Below, piece after piece: positions 1 through 6,104 of a stretch of DNA of 7,714 bases. This stretch comes from Thermoleophilia bacterium (GTDB taxonomy: Bacteria; Actinomycetota; Thermoleophilia; Gaiellales; Gaiellaceae), in NCBI GenBank assembly GCA_016844515.1, contig JAERMP010000139.1, positions 1 through 7,714 of the forward strand. The letters run 5' to 3'. Both the position numbers and the translations under genes were made by a program. Position 1 is the stretch's first letter. Each line of letters starts with the position of its first letter. Below the pieces are notes generated by a model. It searched no databases, was not told the DNA's origin, and was given only the letters and a program-made list of their open reading frames with translations.

Positions 1-376
1 TCGAGCCGGGATCGATCGCAACCTGAATGGTGCACGCACGATCGTGGGCCGAGATCCCGGTGGACACTCCCTCGCGCGCCTCGATCGAGACCGTGAACGC
101 TGTTCCGAGCGGAGTCTCGTTGTGGTCGGTCATCGGCCGCAGGTCGAGCTCGTCACAGCGTTCGGCGGTTAGGCAGAGGCAGATGAGCCCACGTCCGTAG
201 GTGGCCATGAAGTTAATCGAGTCGGGCGTGACGAACTGCGCGGCGATCGTGAGGTCGCCTTCGTTCTCGCGGTCAGCGTCGTCCACGACAACCACGAACT
301 TCCCGGACCGGATGTCGTCGATCGCCTCCTCGATCGTTGCGAAGGGCGACGCGGTCGTTGGTGCTTCGAGGTCCAC
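1..376 (-). CDS. ribB: 3,4-dihydroxy-2-butanone 4-phosphate synthase (RibB, or RibB domain of RibBA), N-terminal part
   Basis: The enzyme converts ribulose 5-phosphate to 3,4-dihydroxy-2-butanone 4-phosphate plus formate, the four-carbon branch of cytosolic riboflavin synthesis. I translated this frame directly. It runs open to the window edge for about 125 residues and carries the family signatures in order: an [20 protein letters not shown] start, the acidic metal/substrate loop [35 protein letters not shown] and [12 protein letters not shown]. The start is either GTG at 376 or GTG at 382. An in-frame TAG lies immediately upstream of 382, so no longer start exists. I prefer 376 because AGGTGA at 384-379 can serve as its Shine-Dalgarno sequence, while 382 has none. 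The gene follows ribE by about 30 bases, with a strong inverted repeat between them. Whether a GTP cyclohydrolase II domain follows (RibBA, usual in Actinomycetota) lies outside the window. Confidence 0.93.
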   Translation of the reverse strand, partial: MDLEAPTTASPFATIEEAIDDIRSGKFVVVVDDADRENEGDLTIAAQFVTPDSINFMATYGRGLICLCLTAERCDELDLRPMTDHNETPLGTAFTVSIEAREGVSTGISAHDRACTIQVAIDPGS

Positions 377-402
377 GCTCACCTACGGATCGTAGCCAGC
401 CC

Positions 403-429
403 GGGGTCAGACCCCACGGGTCTGACCCC
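403..429. repeat. Perfect 12-bp inverted repeat at the ribE/ribB junction
   Basis: GGGGTCAGACCC at 403-414 and GGGTCTGACCCC at 418-429 are exact reverse complements separated by 3 bases. Each arm is also nearly palindromic in itself (GGGGTC-A-GACCCC at 403-415). In the minus-strand transcript this would form a 12-bp stem with a 3-nt loop. It has no T-run after it, so it is not a canonical intrinsic terminator. It contains the ribE stop codon (409-407) and most of the last seven sense codons. I infer a mobile palindromic (REP- or MITE-like) unit; I saw only this one copy in the window. Confidence 0.85.
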
Positions 430-1012
430 ACGAGAGGGCACGCTCGACGTACTTAGCGAGCACATCGGCCTCGATGTTGACCTCTCGCCCCGGTTCGAGC
501 TCGGAGAGAGTCGTCATCTCGAGCGTGTGTGGCACGAGCGCGACGGCGAAGGCGTCGTTCGCGACCTCGGCAATAGTGAGAGATACACCGTCGACGGTCA
601 CGGAGCCCTTCTCGACGCAGTAGCGGAGAATGTCGTCGGGCGCTTCGACGAAGACTCGCAGGCCCTGGCCTTCCGCTTCGACCGCCTGAACGCGGCCGAC
701 GACGTCGATGTGTCCCTGCACGTAGTGGCCGCCAAGGGGCTCGCCTGCGCGCAGAGCCGCCTCCACGTTGACACGATTGTCGGCCTCCAGCCTTCCGAGT
801 GTCGTTCTCGCCAGCGTCTCGGAGACTGCGTGGAACGTAAGCCGGTCGCCGTCGACCGCCTCGGCTGTGAGACAGCAGCCGCTGATCGAAACCGAGTCGC
901 CGACACTCGTCCTCGAGGCCGTGTCGGGAGCGCGAACCGCGAGCACCCGGTCGCCCCCTCTGTCCAGCGTCGAGACGACTGTCCCGAGCTCCCGCACGAT
1001 TCCCGTGAACAT
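407..1012 (-). CDS. ribE: Riboflavin synthase alpha chain
   Basis: This enzyme dismutates two molecules of 6,7-dimethyl-8-ribityllumazine to riboflavin and 5-amino-6-ribitylaminouracil, the last step of riboflavin synthesis. The 201-residue product has the family's usual length and two tandem lumazine-binding domains. The first begins with MFTGIV and contains GCCLTAEAV near residues 45-53. The second contains GGHYVQGHIDVVG (94-106) and KGSVTVDGVSLTI (135-147), followed by PHTLEMTTL (161-169). The ATG at 1012 fits the invariant MFTGIV start. There is no clear Shine-Dalgarno sequence in the 14-base gap after ribD, so translation probably depends on coupling to ribD. The last codons (WGQTRGV) and the TGA stop lie in an inverted repeat, so the tail beyond about residue 194 looks acquired and should be dispensable. 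In E. coli this gene is called ribC; ribE is the usual name in actinobacteria and other bacteria. Confidence 0.97.
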   Translation of the reverse strand: MFTGIVRELGTVVSTLDRGGDRVLAVRAPDTASRTSVGDSVSISGCCLTAEAVDGDRLTFHAVSETLARTTLGRLEADNRVNVEAALRAGEPLGGHYVQGHIDVVGRVQAVEAEGQGLRVFVEAPDDILRYCVEKGSVTVDGVSLTIAEVANDAFAVALVPHTLEMTTLSELEPGREVNIEADVLAKYVERALSWGQTRGV

Positions 1013-1026
1013 GCCGAGAAGGTAGC

Positions 1027-1983
1027 TCAGGGCTCGTGGAGGTAGCCCTGGAGCAGCACGTCTTCTCCAATAGCGCGCGCCTCGAGCCGGCTCAGCTCGA
1101 GAGGTCGAGGAAGTCCGGCGAGCATGGCTGGCCCCTCGCCCGCGAGCGTCGGAGCCACGAACACCAGCACCTTGTCGACGAGATCCCGCTCAAGAAATGC
1201 GGCTGCGAGCGTCGGACCGCCTTCGAGCAACAATGACTGGACACCGTCGACACCCAGCGCTTTGAGCTCCTCTTCGAGCGGACCGGAGCGAAGCTCGAGC
1301 TCCGAGTCCTCGGGAAGCGGCCCCCGGCCGAACGCGATGCGGCGCGGCTGCCGAACGACCGGGACGTCGCGGGCATCGAGCCGAGGATTGTCCCAGCGCA
1401 CGGTCCCCATGCCCACCGCGACGGCATCCGACTGCGCACGCAGGACGTGGACGAGGCGGCGTGAACTCTCCCCCGTTACCCAACGTCGATCCGGCACCGT
1501 CACCCGGCCGTCGAGCGTAACCGCGACCTTGAGCGTCACGAAGGGTCGCCCGAGCACGACCCAGGTTCGCCATTCCTCGATCTGCTGTCGGCAACGAAAC
1601 GCGAGCCGGTCATCGGCGAGCTCCGCATCGATCCCGGCTTCGCGCAGGCTGCCCAGTCCGCCGCCGTGCTCCGGGTGGGGGTCGGTCTGGCCGACAATGA
1701 CGCGCGCGACGCCCGCGTCGATGAGAGCGTCTGCACACGGCGGCGTAACGCCGTGATGCGCGCAGGGCTCGAGCGTGACGTAGACGGTCGCGCCGCGGGC
1801 TCGCTCGCCGGCTGCCTCCAGGGCGGCGATCTCGGCGTGCGAGCCGCCTTTGCGCTCGTGCCAGCCTTCGCCGACCACGTCGTCACCTGCAACAACGACC
1901 GCCCCGACGATCGGGTTCGGGTGCGTCGTACCCCTCCCGCGCTCCGCGAGCTCGAGCGCTCGCTCCAGGAATTTGATCTCCAT
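1027..1983 (-). CDS. ribD: Bifunctional pyrimidine deaminase / 5-amino-6-(5-phosphoribosylamino)uracil reductase
   Basis: RibD carries out two successive cytosolic steps of riboflavin synthesis: zinc-dependent deamination of the pyrimidine ring, then NADPH-dependent reduction of the ribosyl side chain. The N-terminal deaminase domain (about 1-140) shows HPNPIVGAVVV (21-31), the catalytic HAE (49-51) and the zinc ligands of EPCAHHGVTPPC (C74 and C83). The C-terminal reductase domain shows RPFVTLKVAVTLDGR (146-160), RWVTGESSR (167-175), SDAVAVGMGTVRWDNPRL (185-202) and SLLLEGGPTLAAAFL (250-264). At 318 residues it is shorter than the usual 350-370; the shortening lies around residues 205-247 of the reductase domain. 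The ATG at 1983 has AGGA at 1995-1992 with 8-base spacing, overlapping the stop of the upstream kinase gene. No FMN riboswitch precedes it, because only 10 bases separate it from that gene. Confidence 0.96.
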   Translation of the reverse strand: MEIKFLERALELAERGRGTTHPNPIVGAVVVAGDDVVGEGWHERKGGSHAEIAALEAAGERARGATVYVTLEPCAHHGVTPPCADALIDAGVARVIVGQTDPHPEHGGGLGSLREAGIDAELADDRLAFRCRQQIEEWRTWVVLGRPFVTLKVAVTLDGRVTVPDRRWVTGESSRRLVHVLRAQSDAVAVGMGTVRWDNPRLDARDVPVVRQPRRIAFGRGPLPEDSELELRSGPLEEELKALGVDGVQSLLLEGGPTLAAAFLERDLVDKVLVFVAPTLAGEGPAMLAGLPRPLELSRLEARAIGEDVLLQGYLHEP

Positions 1984-1993
1984 GCTGACGATC

Positions 1994-2884
1994 CTACGAC
2001 CGGGCGGCGAGGAGCAACCGCGCGCACTCGATCATGTCGTCCTCGACCTTCGTCTCGCTCACGCCCCACGCCAGTGCGTGGGCGATCCCCCAACGGCGCA
2101 TGCGCTCGCGGTCGAGGTTGAGCTCGGCCGACAGGAGATCGAGCCGGCGGCGAATCCGCGCCCCATCGTCCGGCTGGCCGAGTAGCCAGCGGCGGTCGCG
2201 CAGGAGAGACGCAGCGTCGAACTCGCGTTCACCGACGAGGGGTTTTGGGTCGATCGCGAGCCACGGCTCCCGCTGGGCCGTCAACACGTTGCCGCCATGG
2301 AAGTCCTGATGCAGCACGACGAGCTCGCCCTGATCCCGCCCTAGCTCGAGGCATGCGGTTAGCGCCTCGTCGAGAAGACCTCGCTCGAAGGGCCGGCCCA
2401 GCCCTTCCCAGTCACCGAGAAGCTCGACCGACCAACGTGCGGCTCCATCGGCCAGGGACACGAAGCCGTGGTCGTCGGGGGGCTGCCGCCAGAGCATGGC
2501 CAGCACCCTGGCGGCGATGTGCATCGCCTCCCCGTCGTCCTCGACCGCCCACAGTTGCGAGCCTGGCTCGCAGCGCTCGACCAGAAGAGCGCGCCGACCT
2601 TCGTCGTAGGCAAGCAGTCGTACGGCGCCTCGTCCGTCCCAGAGGCGCAGCGCATCCGGCTCACGCTCGCTCTCCTCGTCCGGGAAGTTGACCTTCAGCA
2701 CCGCGGGCGTGCCGTCCTCGCATTCCACCTGCACCACAAGCGATACGTTTCCGCCCGTGAACGGCGCTCCGACACGAAGCGTCCAGAGCTCGGCGCACGC
2801 CTCCACGATCGAGGGAAGCGACGCGAGCCATTCAGCGCCACCCGATACGTCGCGCCACCAGTCGAGTCCGGCGGGGACCCTCAC
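1994..2884 (-). CDS. APH(6)/hydroxyurea-type aminoglycoside phosphotransferase family kinase
   Basis: This 296-residue protein is a kinase of the family that includes streptomycin 6-kinase and hydroxyurea phosphotransferase (Pfam APH_6_hur). These cytosolic enzymes transfer phosphate from ATP to a small molecule. The N-lobe has VVQVECEDGTPAVLKVNFPD (50-69), with K64 as the likely ATP-binding lysine. The C-lobe has the catalytic loop LHQDFHGGNVL (191-201; D194 as base, N199 as metal ligand), then IDPKPLVGEREFDAASLLRD (211-230), with D212 as the second metal ligand. Both are strong family signatures. I chose GTG at 2884 because it overlaps the rsmB TGA as GTGA. The frame stays open to 3193, but those extra residues are a shadow of rsmB and do not resemble a kinase. 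All catalytic residues are present. The substrate is unknown: resistance, or phosphorylation of an endogenous metabolite, are both possible. Confidence 0.88.
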   Translation of the reverse strand: MRVPAGLDWWRDVSGGAEWLASLPSIVEACAELWTLRVGAPFTGGNVSLVVQVECEDGTPAVLKVNFPDEESEREPDALRLWDGRGAVRLLAYDEGRRALLVERCEPGSQLWAVEDDGEAMHIAARVLAMLWRQPPDDHGFVSLADGAARWSVELLGDWEGLGRPFERGLLDEALTACLELGRDQGELVVLHQDFHGGNVLTAQREPWLAIDPKPLVGEREFDAASLLRDRRWLLGQPDDGARIRRRLDLLSAELNLDRERMRRWGIAHALAWGVSETKVEDDMIECARLLLAARS

Positions 2885-4125
2885 CTGCGCAGTCTCGCGA
2901 TGAAGAAACCCGCCGTGCCGTGGACGTGCGGCAAGGTCTGTAGGAACTCGGGCCGCCCTCGATGCCGGAACTGGGGCCACTCCTCGGCGAGCGTGTGATC
3001 GACTTCGAGCCCGGATGCATCGACCACTGCCTCCGACTCGTCTGCGTTGATCGTGCAGACCGAGTAGACGATCGTCCCGCCGGGCTTCGTGCGGTTGGCT
3101 GCCGCCCGCAGGAGGTCGAGCTGGAGAGCGGGCAATGGCTCCGAGCGCCAGCGCAGATCCGGCCGCTGGTTGAGAACGCCCAATCCCGAGCATGGCGCGT
3201 CGACCAAGGCCCGGTCGAAGTCGGCCAACTCGGGTGGCAGGTGACGGCCGTCTACGACGACGACGCGCACATTGTCGACGGCGAGCCGGCGAGCGTTCTC
3301 CTCGAGCTCGCGGGCCCGACTCTCGTTGAGCTCCACCGCCACCACGTCTCCGGCGAGCATCGTCGCCTTGCCGCCCGGGGCAGCGCAGAGGTCGAGCACC
3401 CGATCCCCCTTCGATGCTCCGACAGCGAGACCGACGAGCTGCGACGCGCTGCTCTGCGGCCAGATCCGGCCCTCGGCGAGCGCGGCGTCGTCAACCCGGT
3501 CGACATGCCACGCGCCCGGGATCGCCGGATCGGGTGTCCCGTCGATCTCGCCGCGAACCAAGCGCACGACCGTGTTCGCGGGCTCGTTCTGGGCGCGCAT
3601 GAGCGCAACAGCGTCCTCCGGGCCGAGATCGCGCCACCACGTCTCGGCAACCCAGTCGGGGTACGAGTGCTTGAGGGCCGCCTCTTCGGCACTCGCCGCC
3701 GGGAGCGCGTCGAGCAGCGGCCGAATGCCGTCGGCGAGCCGGCGCAAGACCGCGTTCGTGAACGCAACCGCCCGCTCGAGTCCCGCTTTGCGCACGAGCT
3801 CGACCGACTCGTTCACCGCTGCATAGCGCGGTACTCCATCGACGAATCCGAGTTGATACGCGCCGAGCCTCAACGCGGCGCGCACCGGCGGATCGAGACG
3901 GGCAACGCGTCGTCGGCCGAGCGTCTCGATTGCGTGGTCGAGCGTCCGGGCCCGCTGAACTGCCCCGAATGCCAATCGCTGCGCAAGCGCGCGATCGCGC
4001 GCGTCTAGGCCCGTGGTGGCCGATCGAAGCGCACGGTCCGCATATGCGCCGTCCTCGAATACCCGCAGCAGAACGTGGAACGCCGCTGCGCGGGCAGGCC
4101 CTACGACCGGAGCCCGCGGAGCCAT
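2881..4125 (-). CDS. rsmB: 16S rRNA (cytosine-967-C5)-methyltransferase RsmB/Sun
   Basis: RsmB methylates C5 of cytosine 967 (E. coli numbering) in 16S rRNA, using S-adenosylmethionine. The 414-residue protein has the normal domain order. An N-terminal NusB-like RNA-binding domain spans about 10-135 (RAAAFHVLLRVFEDGAYAD, then AVNESVELVRKAG and FTNAVLRRL). The methyltransferase domain spans about 160-414. Visible motifs are QSSASQLV (224-231), the SAM-binding VLDLCAAPGGKATMLA (243-258), VDAPCSGLGVL (308-318, with C312) and YSVCTINADESE (354-365), where C357 is the expected catalytic cysteine. The ATG at 4125 lies inside the fmt gene, giving a 25-base overlap, and the N-terminus matches the family start (ARAAAFHVLL). 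The 3' end overlaps the kinase start by 4 bases. Nothing in the sequence looks degraded. Confidence 0.96.
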   Translation of the reverse strand: MAPRAPVVGPARAAAFHVLLRVFEDGAYADRALRSATTGLDARDRALAQRLAFGAVQRARTLDHAIETLGRRRVARLDPPVRAALRLGAYQLGFVDGVPRYAAVNESVELVRKAGLERAVAFTNAVLRRLADGIRPLLDALPAASAEEAALKHSYPDWVAETWWRDLGPEDAVALMRAQNEPANTVVRLVRGEIDGTPDPAIPGAWHVDRVDDAALAEGRIWPQSSASQLVGLAVGASKGDRVLDLCAAPGGKATMLAGDVVAVELNESRARELEENARRLAVDNVRVVVVDGRHLPPELADFDRALVDAPCSGLGVLNQRPDLRWRSEPLPALQLDLLRAAANRTKPGGTIVYSVCTINADESEAVVDASGLEVDHTLAEEWPQFRHRGRPEFLQTLPHVHGTAGFFIARLRR

Positions 4126-4907
4126 GCCTCGTAGCTCATCCGCCGCCCGCCGTCCGGCTGGATCTCGACCGGAAGGAAACCCCCGTCGTCACCCACACGT
4201 GCGCGCCAGACCGTGACGTCTCGTCCACGTATCTCGGCGCGCGCCCCGATGTGCGGGGAGAGTGCTCGTACGACGTTCACGAGCTCGACGGCGGGCCTTG
4301 CAGGATCGAGCACGCGGTCTGCAGCGGTGATCTTCTCCGCATAGGCGACCTCTCCGCTTTGGTCTCGGGGCACCGGCGCGGGATCGGCGAGCACGTCATC
4401 GAGCAGATCGACTGCGACGCCGACAGCCTTGGCGAAGACATCGCCAGAGTCGTCGTCGGCATCGATAGCGAATGCGCGTTGCGCGGCGATCGGGCCCGCG
4501 TCGAGCTCACTCACGAGCCTGATGATCGTGACGCCCGTTTCGGTGTCACCCTCCATGATCGCCCGCTCGACAGGCGCCGCGCCGCGCCAACGCGGAAGCA
4601 GCGAAGGGTGCACGTTGAGCCAGAGCCGCTCCTCGAGCACCGCGTCGGGAACGATGAGTCCGTAGGCGACAGCGACGACGGTCGGCGCACCGAGGTCGAG
4701 CCCTGGAGCGAGGCGCTCGGGCTGGAGAACGGGAATGCCGAGCCGTTCGGCCACCGTCTTCGCCGGAGGCGCCGAGAGACGCCGTCCGCGTCCCGCGGGA
4801 GCATCGGGTCGCGTCAGAACGCAGCTGATCTCATGGTGCGCTGCAAGCCGCTCGACCACATCGGCGCCGAACGGCGCCGTTGCGGCGACCGCGATTCGCG
4901 ATGTCAC
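4101..4907 (-). CDS. fmt: Methionyl-tRNA formyltransferase, short form
   Basis: Fmt transfers the formyl group of 10-formyltetrahydrofolate to initiator Met-tRNA. The 268-residue product has the N-terminal Rossmann-type formyltransferase domain (1-180), with LTRPDAPAGRGRRLSAPPAK (31-50), VAVAYGLIVP (78-87), NVHPSLLPRWRGAAPVERAI (98-117) and LDAGPI (135-140). N98, H100 and D136 are the expected catalytic residues. The C-terminal domain begins at AYAEKIT (189-195) and includes VRALSPHIGARAEI (213-226), VTVWRAR (231-237) and VEIQPDGGRRMSYEAWL (247-263). Between WRARV and LPVEIQPDG only about six residues remain, where most homologues have 25-30, so the OB-fold is shortened; typical length is 305-315. 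The start is GTG at 4907, overlapping the def TGA as GTGA, with no obvious Shine-Dalgarno sequence, which suggests translational coupling to def. Confidence 0.95.
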   Translation of the reverse strand: MTSRIAVAATAPFGADVVERLAAHHEISCVLTRPDAPAGRGRRLSAPPAKTVAERLGIPVLQPERLAPGLDLGAPTVVAVAYGLIVPDAVLEERLWLNVHPSLLPRWRGAAPVERAIMEGDTETGVTIIRLVSELDAGPIAAQRAFAIDADDDSGDVFAKAVGVAVDLLDDVLADPAPVPRDQSGEVAYAEKITAADRVLDPARPAVELVNVVRALSPHIGARAEIRGRDVTVWRARVGDDGGFLPVEIQPDGGRRMSYEAWLRGLRS

Positions 4908-5470
4908 CGCGTGCCGAGGACGGGCTGCGGCCTGAGCTTGGCCAGCGCGGCTCGACGCGATTCGTCGTCGGTGCGGTCGATGATCAGCACCCCGTCGAGG
5001 TGATCAAGCTCATGTTGGACGACCCGCGAGGACGGGAGCTCGAGCTCGAGCTCGAGCCGTTCACCTGAGGCATCGAGCCCCTCGATCGTGACCGACGTCG
5101 AGCGTTCGACCGGAACGAGGACATCCCGCAGCGAGAGGCAACCCTCGTCGTCGATCTCCGTGTCGGAGGAGCGCTTCGTGATCACGGGATTCACGAGCAT
5201 CCGATCCTCGCCCTCGTTGACGAACACGAAGAGGCGGCTGAGCACCCCGACCTGATTCGCAGCGAGCCCGACACCGTTCGCTTCGTGCATGAGCGCCGTC
5301 ATGCGTTCAATGACCCGCTCGAGGTCGCCGTCGAAGGTCTCGACCTCGCGGGCCTTCATTCGCAGCACCCCGTCGCCGTACTGACGGATGCGGGAAAGCG
5401 CGACGAGTCGCCGCGCCTCCCGCTCGAGCTGCTGATCGTCGTTCTCGTGATCGTGATCGTGCTCTGCCAT
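4904..5470 (-). CDS. def: Peptide deformylase with His/Asp-rich N-terminal extension
   Basis: Def removes the N-formyl group from nascent proteins, completing the cycle begun by Fmt, and acts at the ribosome exit. All three family motifs are intact in the 188-residue product: GVGLAANQVG (66-75), EGCLSL (109-114, C111 a metal ligand) and QHELDHLDG (152-160, where H153 and H157 are metal ligands and E154 is the catalytic base). The usual family start aligns near residue 25 (ALSRIRQYGDGVLR). The preceding tail of about 24 residues, beginning MAEHDHDHEND, is extra. I keep the ATG at 5470 because no in-frame ATG or GTG occurs before the core. A Shine-Dalgarno sequence is not evident. The gene overlaps fmt by 4 bases and lies 40 bases after the hypothetical gene. 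Residues 139-145 (LELELEL) are encoded by a GAGCTC tandem repeat. Confidence 0.96.
   Translation of the reverse strand: MAEHDHDHENDDQQLEREARRLVALSRIRQYGDGVLRMKAREVETFDGDLERVIERMTALMHEANGVGLAANQVGVLSRLFVFVNEGEDRMLVNPVITKRSSDTEIDDEGCLSLRDVLVPVERSTSVTIEGLDASGERLELELELPSSRVVQHELDHLDGVLIIDRTDDESRRAALAKLRPQPVLGTR
5036..5056. repeat. GAGCTC short tandem repeat inside def
   Basis: The hexamer GAGCTC is repeated three and a half times without error. It is read on the minus strand as alternating Leu and Glu (LELELEL) in a predicted beta-strand of the deformylase, just before the PSSRVVQHELDHL motif. It may be slippage-prone; a 6-base unit would keep the frame. Confidence 0.7.
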
Positions 5471-5510
5471 CGCGCGGGCGAGTCTAACCGCCGCGCAACG
5501 GCCGCACTCG

Positions 5511-6104
5511 TCAGCCTCCGATGCCCGTCGCCTGCCTTGCGATCTCGTCGCCGGTCGCAGATCTCGCGATCACCGCGGTAGGCCCGATGCCTCCTCGAAG
5601 GTCCAAATTCTTGAAGCGGTACCCGAATGCCCGGTACTCGTCCGACCCGAGCATCGCTCTCCTCAAGCGCACCTCGCGCTGGGTGCCATCGCTCATGAGC
5701 ACCTGAACGGCCGCGACGTCCCGCGAGGCCAGCCCGATGAGCCGCGCGTCCTGCACGTCCTCGACGGCCGGCCCACCTTCGTAGGCAAGGCTCGCGGAGA
5801 GCGCGCTGCCACCCAGAGGATCGTCGACCGAGTTACAGCCGCCCTGCCGCTGCCGCGACGACGCAGACCGCGCGTCCCAGATACAGAGCTGCCCCGTGTC
5901 CGTCGCCTGGACGAACACCCCGCGACCGGGCAGCCCATCACCCGCTGCGATGTCCGCGACTCGAGTGATCTCTCCTGTTGCAAGCCCGGCGTGGAACGCC
6001 TCCGGATCAGAGCCCCGGAACTGACCGGCGATCACGCTGCTCGCCAGAATCGCCGTCGCGACCGCGGAAGTCGAGACCACGATCGCCCACCGACGACTCG
6101 TCAT
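5511..6104 (-). CDS. Membrane-anchored or exported hypothetical protein (internal start)
   Basis: This is the second half of the long frame, read from its own ATG at 6104. GGAG at 6113-6110 lies 5 bases upstream, a better site than most genes here have. The 197-residue product begins MTSRRWAIVVSTSAVATAIL, an Arg-Arg flanked hydrophobic segment (about 6-27) that would act as a signal anchor or uncleaved signal peptide. The remaining 170 residues look soluble. They contain two cysteines (QLCIWDA and GGCNSVDDPLGG) that could pair outside the cell, and conserved-looking stretches such as ASLAYEGGPAVEDVQDARLIG and FGYRFKNLDLRGGIGPTAVIA. From memory this resembles uncharacterised proteins of Thermoleophilia; I cannot verify that. 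No catalytic motif is evident and the function is unknown. It ends 40 bases before def. Confidence 0.6.
   Translation of the reverse strand: MTSRRWAIVVSTSAVATAILASSVIAGQFRGSDPEAFHAGLATGEITRVADIAAGDGLPGRGVFVQATDTGQLCIWDARSASSRQRQGGCNSVDDPLGGSALSASLAYEGGPAVEDVQDARLIGLASRDVAAVQVLMSDGTQREVRLRRAMLGSDEYRAFGYRFKNLDLRGGIGPTAVIARSATGDEIARQATGIGG

Noticed and set aside
201..395. Plus-strand 64-codon frame opposite ribB
   Set aside because: Low-complexity Ser/Thr-rich translation antisense to a clear RibB coding region.
403..429. Intrinsic terminator between ribE and ribB
   Set aside because: The stem is strong, but the downstream minus-strand sequence (CGGGCTGGCTACGATCC) has no U-tract, so I class it as an inverted repeat rather than a terminator.
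1984..1993. FMN riboswitch upstream of the riboflavin genes
   Set aside because: Only 10 bases separate ribD from the previous gene, and the kinase coding sequence upstream shows no conserved RFN element.
2885..3193. Longer start for the kinase gene (399-residue version)
   Set aside because: The extra 103 residues are an out-of-frame reading of the end of rsmB, very rich in Arg, Ala and Pro, with no kinase homology. GTG 2884 with its stop/start overlap explains the gene.
2962..5003. Long plus-strand open frames of 348 and 357 codons (2962-4008 and 3930-5003)
   Set aside because: They lie opposite rsmB and fmt, are Arg/Pro-rich with no domain signature, and cross the two genes. They are the usual antisense shadows in GC-rich DNA.
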